Positions 1-6,474 of a stretch of DNA of 13,055 bases are shown here, piece after piece. The notes below the pieces were generated by a model, which ran no database searches, was not told the origin of the DNA, and was given only the letters and a program-made list of their open reading frames with translations. A program made the translations under genes and the position numbers. The DNA is taken from NCBI GenBank assembly GCA_015852425.1, contig JAAAIG010000995.1, forward strand, positions 1 through 13,055. The letters run 5' to 3'. The first letter of the stretch is position 1; each line of letters opens with the position of its first letter. This stretch comes from Gryganskiella cystojenkinii. Lineage: Eukaryota > Mortierellomycota > Mortierellomycetes > Mortierellales > Mortierellaceae.

Positions 1-30
1 TGGCAAAAGTACACGTACAAAATACATATT

Positions 31-303
31 TGTCACGTACGTCATAATTAAAATATTGTGACTTGCTTTCCTCTTCGGCCATTACAACTTGAGTGGGCTA
101 TCTAAGGAAACCCGGCGTTGTCCCTACTTTCGATCCTGAGGCTCTGACGACGCCAGTTCCTCTGTCATGTTGGAAGTACTACTGTCAGTGATATTCAGAC
201 TAGTCTAAGAGACCCCACTGAGTCCTTCCCTTGAATACCAGAAGACTGCTCAATAAAGCTCTTCTCAAGAATCCAATCCTTCCGATCTAATTCTTGTTCA
301 ACA
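31..303 (+). mobile_element. Possible solo LTR remnant (weak)
   Basis: The segment starts TGTCACGTACG and ends TTGTTCAACA, so it has the TG...CA ends expected of a long terminal repeat. It contains an AATAAA polyadenylation-type hexamer at 252-257, about 46 bases before the right end, and an AT-rich stretch near 45-56. Its length of 273 bases is normal for fungal Ty3/Gypsy LTRs. Against this, the five bases on either side (ATATT and AGCCA) do not form a target-site duplication, no primer-binding site or polypurine tract is obvious, and there is no second copy in the window. A genome-wide copy search would decide it. Confidence 0.25.
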
Positions 304-1405
304 AGCCAACACCCTTTCAAGCTTAAAGTAGCCATAAAACTTCTCGTTGTATTCAACTTCTCATTACGTGTCCGTCAAGGCCTTGACTCCGATCCCAAGG
401 TCACGCTCCAGCTCCATGACCGGTTCCTAAGCGCGTTCCTCGAACGTCAAGTCCGACCACGCTCGTTTTCACCCCTCAGTTAGCCTCCTTAACGCTCATA
501 GATAATCTGACGATTGATGCTGGGGGGGGGGATGCGAGCTGTTTTTGAGAGCGGTGGCGCGAAGTCAATACTTGGAGCGGCATTGGTTCCCGCCTACCAA
601 CTTTAATATTTCTCGAATGACATTGCTCTCCTTGGTAGACGGAATAGCCCCGTTCCTTTCTAATTTCTATTTTTTTTTTGATTCTTGAGTGATTCTTGAT
701 CAATTAGAATCGGATTGTTGTTATTCACTTCTCGCACCTCTTCACCTCTTACCCTTGCCCACGAGAACACACAAACCCCGTTTTCGTAACCCGAAGCGCA
801 ACAAGACGACATTTCGATCAACGATGCCCTCATCTCATGGGAGTTTTATACAACTCCAGCTCAAGATCGCTTCACCAGTCACGCCTTCTCGAAAGTTATA
901 TCCCATGTCGGCTTACTTGTTCTCTATCACCACTTCTCTGCCTCTCCTCTAAAGCATACACGCATTTACTGTCGAGCAGGAATCATCTTCCGGAGTCACT
1001 CAGTATGACATTTTGCACTTTTTAAGAAATTTGAAAAGCGGAAAAAGTCGCCTTTCATCACCGTTTTGATTCTGGGCTCTCCGAAGTGAGAATCACTAGA
1101 GAATCAAAAAAAAAAAATAGAAGGAACGGGCGGCGGTAATACTTACTGTGAAGGCGCCATGGATTTCCGCTGTAAACCTTGATATTACTCTCGGGGGCCG
1201 ATATCACAGACATATGATGACTCTGGAGACTCCAGGTCTAGCACATCTCAAGTGGCGACAGGACTATCGAGACTGACTAGCGTTTTCTCTAGGTCGTCCA
1301 ATAGAGTTCGAGTTCCTACCCGTGAAGCGGTGGGTTCGTTCTAGTTGTCTACGATTCTGCAGCAGCTTCTTACTAGTGGAGAGTACCTTGTCGGGCACCA
1401 ACAAG
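304..1405. other. Gene-poor intergenic stretch
   Basis: I see no convincing gene here on either strand; open frames are short and resemble nothing known to me. Visible structure is limited to homopolymers (G10 at 522-531, T10 at 670-679, A12 at 1106-1117), a small perfect inverted repeat at 1223-1235 (CTGGAG, one base, CTCCAG), and a mildly pyrimidine-rich patch at about 725-790 followed by a 42-codon ATG frame at 824-952 that I could not support as a gene. The right end is presumably the upstream control region of the secreted-protein gene. Confidence 0.6.
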
Positions 1406-1414
1406 TATATATAG
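1406..1414 (+). promoter_or_regulatory. TATA box of the secreted-protein gene
   Basis: TATATATAG stands alone in a mixed-composition background. About 30 bases downstream (1436-1445) is a pyrimidine/CA-containing stretch (GTCATCAGTTCTTCC) suitable as a start site. From there to the proposed intron donor at 1502 there is no ATG, as expected for a leader exon. A strong TATA element is common in condition-dependent, highly expressed fungal genes; that link is inference here. Confidence 0.65.
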
Positions 1415-1501
1415 TAGTTGCTCTTTCGGAGAGGAGGCAGTCATCAGTTCTTCCGCTCTCCCTCAACCAACTCTGCAAACTATTAAGAGCTCATCAAAGA
1501 A

Positions 1502-1635
1502 GTAAGTTTACTATTCGCCCACGTTGATAATACAGCAGGACCTCAGCATCCGATATATTCATGCCTACACTCTAATGAACCACTTCCGAATTGATCTTAA
1601 AGTTACTTTTATTTCCATCGATAACATTTATTTAG
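1502..1635 (+). other. Probable intron in the 5' leader of the secreted-protein gene
   Basis: The donor GTAAGT at 1502-1507 is a perfect consensus and the acceptor TTTATTTAG ends at 1635, five bases before the chosen ATG. Branch-site candidates are CTAAT at 1572-1576 and CTTAA near 1596-1600. Both ATGs between the likely start site and 1641 (at 1561 and 1575) lie inside this segment and would be removed by splicing, leaving a leader free of upstream ATGs. The length of 134 bases is reasonable for a fungal intron. Confidence 0.6.
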
Positions 1636-1640
1636 ATACA

Positions 1641-2006
1641 ATGACACGCTTGTATCTTGTGCTTGTTGTGATGGCATTGCTGGCCGTTGTTAACGCCGCT
1701 ACGACCTACAACTACCATTTCTGCTCCGATTCGCCCTGCAAGAATTACAGGGCACAAGGCCCTACCTACGATTGCGGTAACAAGAATGGATATAAATACT
1801 ATATTCGCCCCGGCACTGGTGATGCGTACACCTCCCAGAAGTGGAGAAGCACTGTCGCCATGAATGATGGGTTCGAAAGATGCTGCCTCAAGGGACGCAA
1901 GTATGCTTGCAGCAACATGAAGGCGGGTGGACCCAACTGGCAGTTCATCCAGTCTTGGATCTCTACTGGCACCGAGATTGCATCCACCCGCGGCTCGTTC
2001 AAATAG
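1641..2006 (+). CDS. Small secreted cysteine-rich protein, unknown function
   Basis: The 121-residue product begins with a textbook signal peptide: Met-Thr-Arg, then a hydrophobic core at residues 4-17, and a likely cleavage after Val-Asn-Ala (residue 19). The mature part is about 102 residues with six cysteines (C28, C33, C45, C81, C82, C90), i.e. spacing C-x4-C-x11-C-x35-CC-x7-C, an even number consistent with three disulfides. It is rich in Gly, Tyr and Asn, has no N-glycosylation sequon I can see and no further membrane segment. The start at 1641 is chosen because it makes the signal peptide N-terminal, has A at -3, and follows a good splice acceptor; an in-frame ATG at 1575 would bury the signal peptide behind 22 residues. 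I do not recognise the family. Size, secretion and cysteine content fit small secreted proteins of fungi (effector, antimicrobial or wall-associated roles are possible), but function is unknown. It sits beside transposon debris. Confidence 0.8.
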   Translation: MTRLYLVLVVMALLAVVNAATTYNYHFCSDSPCKNYRAQGPTYDCGNKNGYKYYIRPGTGDAYTSQKWRSTVAMNDGFERCCLKGRKYACSNMKAGGPNWQFIQSWISTGTEIASTRGSFK

Positions 2007-2260
2007 ATACAAGACTTTAAACGCTAGGAATATTTTGCAAATTCGTATAAACTATTGTAAGGTGCAGCCTGCAAATTCTTTCCCGGCGAATCTTTGAACG
2101 GCCGTTTTATACTCCAAGAAAAACATCCCGTCTATACTTATTCGAAGCATTTATAGAAGAGGTCATAAAGGGAAATGTTATGGAAGAAATGCTGGACGAG
2201 TAGGCAAAGTATTAGCGGATTGATTGTGCTTGAAAAGCAGCCTGTGTATAGCTGTATTGT
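2007..2260. other. Short intergenic stretch after the secreted-protein gene
   Basis: It holds the presumed 3' UTR of the secreted-protein gene. No canonical AATAAA is seen; AATATT and TATAAA-like AT-rich motifs within 50 bases of the stop may serve for polyadenylation. I see no other gene or repeat. Confidence 0.5.
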
Positions 2261-2445
2261 TTAAAACAGCGAAGGCGAATGGCAACCATTGACAGGAATA
2301 GTACCAGCAGAAGCCTTCTTCATGATCAGCTCTATGGCTTGGTCCTTGTTCAAACTTTTGGGCCGATCGGCCTACATCGACTGACGAAAATCTGGGTAGG
2401 AGTGGAAGCAGCGAAGGAAGTCTTGTTCTTCTTGAAGAAAGCCAT
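2261..2445 (-). pseudogene. Broken small gene (about 61 codons), unknown family
   Basis: Reading the minus strand from the ATG at 2445 gives a coding-looking N-terminus (MAFFKKNKTSFAASTPTQ), after which the frame is lost. In the next frame the text continues as FRQSM, then a TAG stop, then ADRPKSLNKDQAIELIMKK and ASAGTIPVNG, ending at TAA (2261-2263). The two halves read as one small basic, Thr/Pro-containing protein with a C-terminal amphipathic helix. The gene appears damaged by a one-base deletion near 2375-2382 and by a nonsense codon that is one C-to-T change from CAG. Codon choice in both halves (AAG, GCT, ATC, GTC) is like that of expressed fungal genes. I have an impression of similar short fungal proteins but cannot name the family. 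A GTAAGC and a CTAAC lie just upstream (2483-2464), but I see no acceptor before the ATG. Confidence 0.5.
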
Positions 2446-2517
2446 TGTTATAGTTGAAGCGTGTTAGGAGTGGAGTGCTTACCGTGTTGCTCTGGCGTGT
2501 GATTTTTTTCGAAATAA

Positions 2518-2599
2518 GTTTCCTATTCTCGTTTTTTCTCTTTCCCTCTCTCTCTTCGTGTGTCTCCCACTCCTTTTTTTTTTTTTTTTTTTTTTTTTT
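2518..2599 (+). repeat. Pyrimidine-rich tract ending in a T26 homopolymer
   Basis: About 55 bases of almost pure C/T with TCTC repeats lead into 26 consecutive T (2574-2599). The integrase relic begins about 40 bases later. The tract resembles the pyrimidine-rich leaders seen upstream of genes elsewhere in the window, but no intact plus-strand gene follows. The homopolymer length is likely to vary between strains and to be error-prone in sequencing. Confidence 0.7.
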
Positions 2600-2641
2600 C
2601 AACGAACCCTAGTACAGTACTGTGGTGGATTTATTTTGCTT

Positions 2642-3400
2642 TAGTTGAAAGCAAGCGTTACTGCCATCGATTATGCAACCAAATGGCCTGTTGCCAAGGT
2701 CCTTCCCGAAGGTACGACCGAGGCGCTGGCTACCTTCCTTTATGAAGACATCTTTCTTCAGTTTGGTTGTCCCTCGGAGATGGTGGTGCCAACTTTATAT
2801 CCGACGTCCTTCAGCGATATCTTGACAAGTTGAACGTTAAGCATAAGGCTACGTCGGCTTACCATCCGCGGTCTAACGGCAAGTGTGAGCGTCTGAACGG
2901 TGTCCTCCATTCGATGTTGAGTAAGTGTACTGGGACTTATAAGCACAGTTGCACAGTTGGGATCTGTCCCTCCATCAGTCCCGTTTTGTTTGCCGTGTCC
3001 ACATCTCGCGTCGCACCATGGTTAGTCCCTTCAAACTCGTCTATGGTGTCGATCCTCGTCTTATCCAAGACCGGTTTGCCCTTTCCTCTTTAATTGTCAA
3101 AGATCCAGAGGACTTACAAGAATTCCACAAGAAAACCTCCAGTTTGCTCGAAGTTTTAGCAACTGCTCACAGCGATAGGCGGCAAAAGTGTAGAGTGCGT
3201 CCTTTATGTGATAATGGTCAAACGTCGGCACGAGGCCAACGATCTAACGACCTCGTCAGTGCCACCAACACGATCCGACAAACTGTCCATTCCAGGCCAC
3301 ATCTGCTACACGATGGATGCAAGGATGCGCTGCTGTGGGCACTCCCTAAGGATTGACGACCTCGAAAAAGGGGAGAAACCGTATATATCACAGCAATGAT
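2642..3400 (+). mobile_element. Ty3/Gypsy-type retrotransposon integrase relic, multiply frameshifted
   Basis: Four consecutive frame segments match the order of a retrotransposon integrase. First, from about 2645, comes the start of the catalytic core with the AIDYATKWPVA motif (first catalytic Asp at 2669-2671). Second, from about 2767, comes DGGANF (second Asp, 2779-2781) and NGKCERLNG (catalytic Glu, 2887-2889). Third, from about 2949, is the core end with the SPFKLVYGVDPRL motif, typical of Ty3/Gypsy elements. Fourth, from about 3208, is a C-terminal stretch with VKRRHEANDLTT and PGHICYT, resembling the GPY/F-type tail. Frames run 2, 1, 0, 1 (modulo 3), so at least three frame changes separate them and it cannot be functional. 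Gag, protease, reverse transcriptase, RNase H and the N-terminal zinc-binding integrase domain are absent. A purine run at 3365-3377 could be a polypurine tract, but I cannot define an LTR after it. Confidence 0.85.
2943..2958 (+). repeat. Tandem 8-bp microduplication inside the integrase relic
   Basis: GCACAGTT occurs twice in a row (2943-2950 and 2951-2958). The second copy adds eight bases and coincides exactly with the change from the second to the third frame of the relic. It is therefore the likely mutation that broke this part of the reading frame. Confidence 0.75.
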
Positions 3401-3526
3401 GATAGTCGACATGACTGACAGTCAGAATCTGAAAAACAGTTGTTTATGCTACAATTAATAAGAAGGAGGGTATATAAGGTACATTGTTTTTTGACTTGAG
3501 ACTTGAGGGATGAACGACGAGACGAC
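3401..3526. other. Spacer between integrase relic and membrane-protein stop codon
   Basis: The 126 bases serve as the 3' flank of the minus-strand membrane-protein gene. TATATAA at 3471-3477 on the plus strand could be a residual LTR promoter element downstream of the integrase, or simply AT-rich 3' UTR; I cannot tell which. A short tandem repeat ACTTGAG is present at about 3494-3507. Confidence 0.4.
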
Positions 3527-5536
3527 TTAAATCTTTCGAACGGCACTTCTGCTTGAGAGTCTGGATACATTCGTGGGACCGACGCCTCCACTGGGGTTAG
3601 GGCCATTGGGCGAAATGGGCGATATAGGGGAAATGGGTGAAATGGGTGAAAGGGGCGGGATCAGCGTGCTTCCGGAACTGACTCTAAAGATGGATGACCT
3701 TGGTGAAGACGTCGACGACACCGAGGACGCCGAGGAGGCGGCCGAAGACGAGATCCGAAGAGACTCTCCCTCATGGAATCGACCCGAGGGAGGAAGGGTC
3801 AATCCTCCAGGGTTATTATTCCTCTTCTTCTTTGGCGATGAAGAGGAAGAAGAGTGCTTAGAGTTTGAAGTAAAACCGGATGTGGGCAGCAAGGGCGAGG
3901 GTGGCCCTGACGAAGACGAAGGTGAGGGAGGAGACGAAGAGGTGAAGGAAAAATGCGAAGAGGGTGAGAGACGGTCGGGAATTGAAGATGGGGAAGATGA
4001 GACATTGTTGTTGTCGTTGTTCAGGTCTGGAACCGTGGTTGCGGTGATCTCGGGGATGATGATTGATGGCAAGGTTCGAGTCTGAGAGTGAGTGTTGTTT
4101 GTCTTTTCATTCAGACGCCGTTCCACTCGGCCCGGCAGCTGACGATCCTCGGGGGTATCGATTTCCAAAACAATCGAATCTCGGTCATCGTCGTCGTCGT
4201 CAGCATCGCTCGAGGATGACGAAGAGGAAGCGGAATCGTCAAGAACTGCAGTGCTGGCAGTCGAGGGTGTCCAAGACGGTCTTGGTGGTAAGGCATTGTC
4301 GCCTTCTTCTTGTGCAGAGGGTCGACGGCTGCCCGTCTTGTCGCTCTTGCTGCTACTGTTGTTGAACCATTTACCAATCCTCGACGACTTGTTTTCGATC
4401 GTGGTCGACATGGATCCGATCGTCATGGACCGACTACTCTCGGCCTGGAAGAAACCATTGTTGCTGCCACCAGATTTTTCGTTATCGCTGTCCCTTCGAG
4501 CCTTTTCTCTATGTTCCCTCTCTCGTTCTTCGGAAGATCGTTGCTGATGCAGACCTCCTGCTCCTCCAAAAGAGCCTTTCTTAGCAGCTTCAAGCCGTCT
4601 CCGTCGCCGGATCAACACCATCGCCAACGCCGCACCCAAAACGACCACGACGATGACCAGAGTTATCGACCAGACTGGGAATTTGGAACTGTTGTTGTTA
4701 CTGTTCCCCGATCCATCCCCGTTATTACTTCCGCCATGGTCTGAATCCGGTGATCGCTCATGTTTCGGTGGTAAACAAACAGCTCCGACTTTTCTTTTTT
4801 GTAGCGACCTTGTCGGTGCCATAATTTGACGGACACCAGAAAGAGAGGCCGTCCTACCAGAGACTAGAAGGACAGCTGGATCGTTGCTGTCGATGATCCT
4901 GCCAACGGCACGAACGGGCGGTTGCGTCTCATTCTCATCACATCTTAGGGAGATGCATTCGAAGTAAGATCCACAGGCATGGTAGGTCGGGAATTGCTCC
5001 TTACAGACCTTGGTCCCCTTCCAATCGCAATAAGCTCCAAGTTCACAATCGCCTCTCAGGGACAAGACCTCGGTTCCAGATCCGAGACCTGGCAAGCCGA
5101 CGGTTTCATTCAATCGTTTGTTGGCCATCGTCAACAACATCTCCCAGAGTTGAGTCGCTGTTGGGGTGGAGGGTTCAGGGATAGGGACACAGCTTTGGCC
5201 GAGTCGGGCGAAACCCTGGGTCCGGACAGGTTGTCCATCGATCCCGGTCAGGTTTTTATCTGTGGTTGCAGGAGGGATGGAGAGTTGAGGAATGAGAACG
5301 ATATGGTTGGTGAGGTTGTTACTGCTGCTGATGGTGGTTGTCGATGAGGAGGTCGAGTTGTCCAGGGTATAGAGAAAGCCTCGCGTGGTCGAGAGTGGTG
5401 CACAGTAGAATCCAGTCGATTGAATAAAGCATCCGGAACCCGGACTGCAATTCGGGGTTGGATTCGAGAGTGAGAGTGAACCACAGGTGGGTTGGGTTGT
5501 TGGGATCTCTGTCAGGGGCGGGAGAGAAGTGGCCAT
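3527..5536 (-). CDS. Single-pass membrane protein with Cys-rich ectodomain and Ser-rich cytoplasmic tail
   Basis: The product has 669 residues. Residues 1-285 form a probable outer domain with 12 cysteines (C18, 30, 36, 45, 116, 164, 170, 178, 188, 194, 199, 254) and N-glycosylation sequons at N60, N74, N95, N143 and N202, plus a Gly/Asn/Ser-rich stalk at 265-285. One transmembrane helix lies at about 288-309, followed by five arginines (310-314), which places the C-terminus in the cytoplasm. The tail (315-669) is low-complexity, with poly-Ser runs (436-443, 562-567), an acidic Asp run (444-451), many Ser-Pro sites and a final repeat of Ile-Ser-Pro (about 632-643). The start has a strong context (A at -3, G at +4) and no other ATG occurs for 357 bases upstream. 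There is no N-terminal signal peptide, so the helix may act as a reverse signal-anchor. The layout recalls fungal wall-stress sensors of the Wsc/Mid2 kind, but I see no WSC domain and do not recognise the family; a receptor or sensor role is inference. Confidence 0.85.
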   Translation of the reverse strand: MATSLPPLTEIPTTQPTCGSLSLSNPTPNCSPGSGCFIQSTGFYCAPLSTTRGFLYTLDNSTSSSTTTISSSNNLTNHIVLIPQLSIPPATTDKNLTGIDGQPVRTQGFARLGQSCVPIPEPSTPTATQLWEMLLTMANKRLNETVGLPGLGSGTEVLSLRGDCELGAYCDWKGTKVCKEQFPTYHACGSYFECISLRCDENETQPPVRAVGRIIDSNDPAVLLVSGRTASLSGVRQIMAPTRSLQKRKVGAVCLPPKHERSPDSDHGGSNNGDGSGNSNNNSSKFPVWSITLVIVVVVLGAALAMVLIRRRRRLEAAKKGSFGGAGGLHQQRSSEEREREHREKARRDSDNEKSGGSNNGFFQAESSRSMTIGSMSTTIENKSSRIGKWFNNSSSKSDKTGSRRPSAQEEGDNALPPRPSWTPSTASTAVLDDSASSSSSSSDADDDDDDRDSIVLEIDTPEDRQLPGRVERRLNEKTNNTHSQTRTLPSIIIPEITATTVPDLNNDNNNVSSSPSSIPDRLSPSSHFSFTSSSPPSPSSSSGPPSPLLPTSGFTSNSKHSSSSSSPKKKRNNNPGGLTLPPSGRFHEGESLRISSSAASSASSVSSTSSPRSSIFRVSSGSTLIPPLSPISPISPISPISPNGPNPSGGVGPTNVSRLSSRSAVRKI
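3606..3650. repeat. 9-bp tandem minisatellite coding for Ile-Ser-Pro repeats
   Basis: Five units of a 9-base repeat (variants of ATGGGTGAA on the plus strand) lie within the membrane-protein gene and encode repeated Ile-Ser-Pro near its C-terminus. The units at 3633-3641 and 3642-3650 are identical, a sign of recent duplication. Each unit keeps the frame and adds one Ser-Pro site. Confidence 0.8.
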
Positions 5537-5893
5537 GATATCTTTTTTATGGTTATGTCTTGTCAGGAGGATAGAATGATGGTTTTGTCCTGTTTTTGTT
5601 TGTTGGGGGTGCTGTTGGACTATCTCTGCTGGAAGAGAACGTTATTATTTGCAGAGTGGGATGGGAGAATGGACAAAAAAAGAAATGAAATGTAATGAGG
5701 ACGGAATGATGAGAGAATGGGGAGACAAAAAAAGGGCAACGCCAACGGGTGAGAGACACACTAAAAAGGGACAAGGAAAGGACAGAGAGAGGATTGAAAG
5801 TCGTGGGTGCAAGGAGAAGGGGAGGGAGAAACGAAGAAGGGAAAGAAATAGAGAGAGGAGGAGGAGGAGGAGGGAGGAAAAGGAAATTGAGAG
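5537..5893 (-). promoter_or_regulatory. Pyrimidine-rich, ATG-free leader/promoter of the membrane-protein gene
   Basis: On the minus strand this stretch has no ATG, while the plus strand has many. It is strongly C/T-rich, with a run of CCT repeats at about 5857-5876. The pattern fits a 5' leader and core promoter of the membrane-protein gene. Long open frames here merely read through the C/T tract as Leu/Ser/Phe/Pro and are not credible genes. One possible splice acceptor (CTCTTCCAG, ending at 5629) lies within it, so a leader intron cannot be excluded. No TATA box is apparent. Confidence 0.5.
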
Positions 5894-6474
5894 CATGGAA
5901 GGCAAGGAATATTAGTGCACGCAAAAGAAAAAAAAAAAAAAAATCTGTCGAATCCCCGGTAAAACGAACGATGGTCGAGAGCGGAGTTCGGCAAACGAAC
6001 ACAAACAAGTTTTGGAGTCACAGTCAGGGTGTTTGATTTTTTGAAAGAAAATTAAAAAAAGCGCGATGTTTGACAAAGACCTTCTCCTCCCCGTACACAG
6101 ACCGACTCGCAGAGCAAAAAACTATGGAAGCGGAGGAAGCGTTCCATCCACAGACATCATTTTTATTTTGCGTCCCTCTCTTACGATCTGTGCGTTGTGC
6201 CTCTTCCTTGCATTGGTTCATTCATCGGACGGCTTCAAGAAGTCTGAATATGTAGTAAAGCAAGAAAAATGGGGGTTTTAATGTAGCTGGAGCAACTATT
6301 TTACAAGTGGTAAGCAAAAAAAAAGCAAAAGGTAGAGAAGGAAAAGAACAGTGTGCTTCAAGCGGAAGGTCACAAACAGTTACAAAAGGGTAGCAAAATG
6401 AAAGAGAAATTAACAAGGAAGAAAAAGAGAGGTATCTTGAAGTCTTGAAGTATTTTTTTTGTCCCTCTGGATGT
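5894..6474. other. Intergenic region between the two minus-strand genes
   Basis: It holds the 3' UTR of the zinc-finger gene on its right side and the distal promoter of the membrane-protein gene on its left. It contains an A-rich tract around 5929-5943, short A runs near 6054-6060 and 6317-6325, and a CCAAT-type pentamer on the minus strand near 6213-6217. I see no gene. Confidence 0.5.
6162..6167 (-). terminator. Candidate polyadenylation signal of the zinc-finger gene
   Basis: AATAAA on the minus strand lies about 308 bases after the zinc-finger stop codon. It is the only canonical hexamer I noticed in this 3' flank. Cleavage would be expected 10-30 bases further on, toward lower coordinates. 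Confidence 0.4.

Noticed and set aside
824..952. 42-codon ATG frame after a C/T-rich patch
   Set aside because: Too short, no domain or signal peptide and no splice site that extends it; it could be the decayed start of a gene but I cannot support that.
1223..1235. Perfect 6-bp inverted repeat with a one-base centre
   Set aside because: Short and isolated, expected by chance at this length of sequence; could be a protein-binding palindrome but nothing supports it.
1285..1325. tRNA-like T-loop (GTTCGAGTTC)
   Set aside because: The flanking bases do not form a five-pair T stem and no acceptor, D or anticodon arms fit around it.
3573..4085. 170-codon plus-strand frame rich in Glu/Gly/Asp
   Set aside because: It is the antisense of the Ser/Pro-rich tail of the membrane protein; the minus-strand frame is far longer and has a membrane helix and cysteine domain.
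5645..5896. 83-codon minus-strand frame starting with ATG and very rich in Leu, Ser and Phe
   Set aside because: It is what any C/T-rich tract encodes. It sits in the leader or promoter of the membrane protein and shows no domain structure, though a start site above 5896 would make it an upstream frame.
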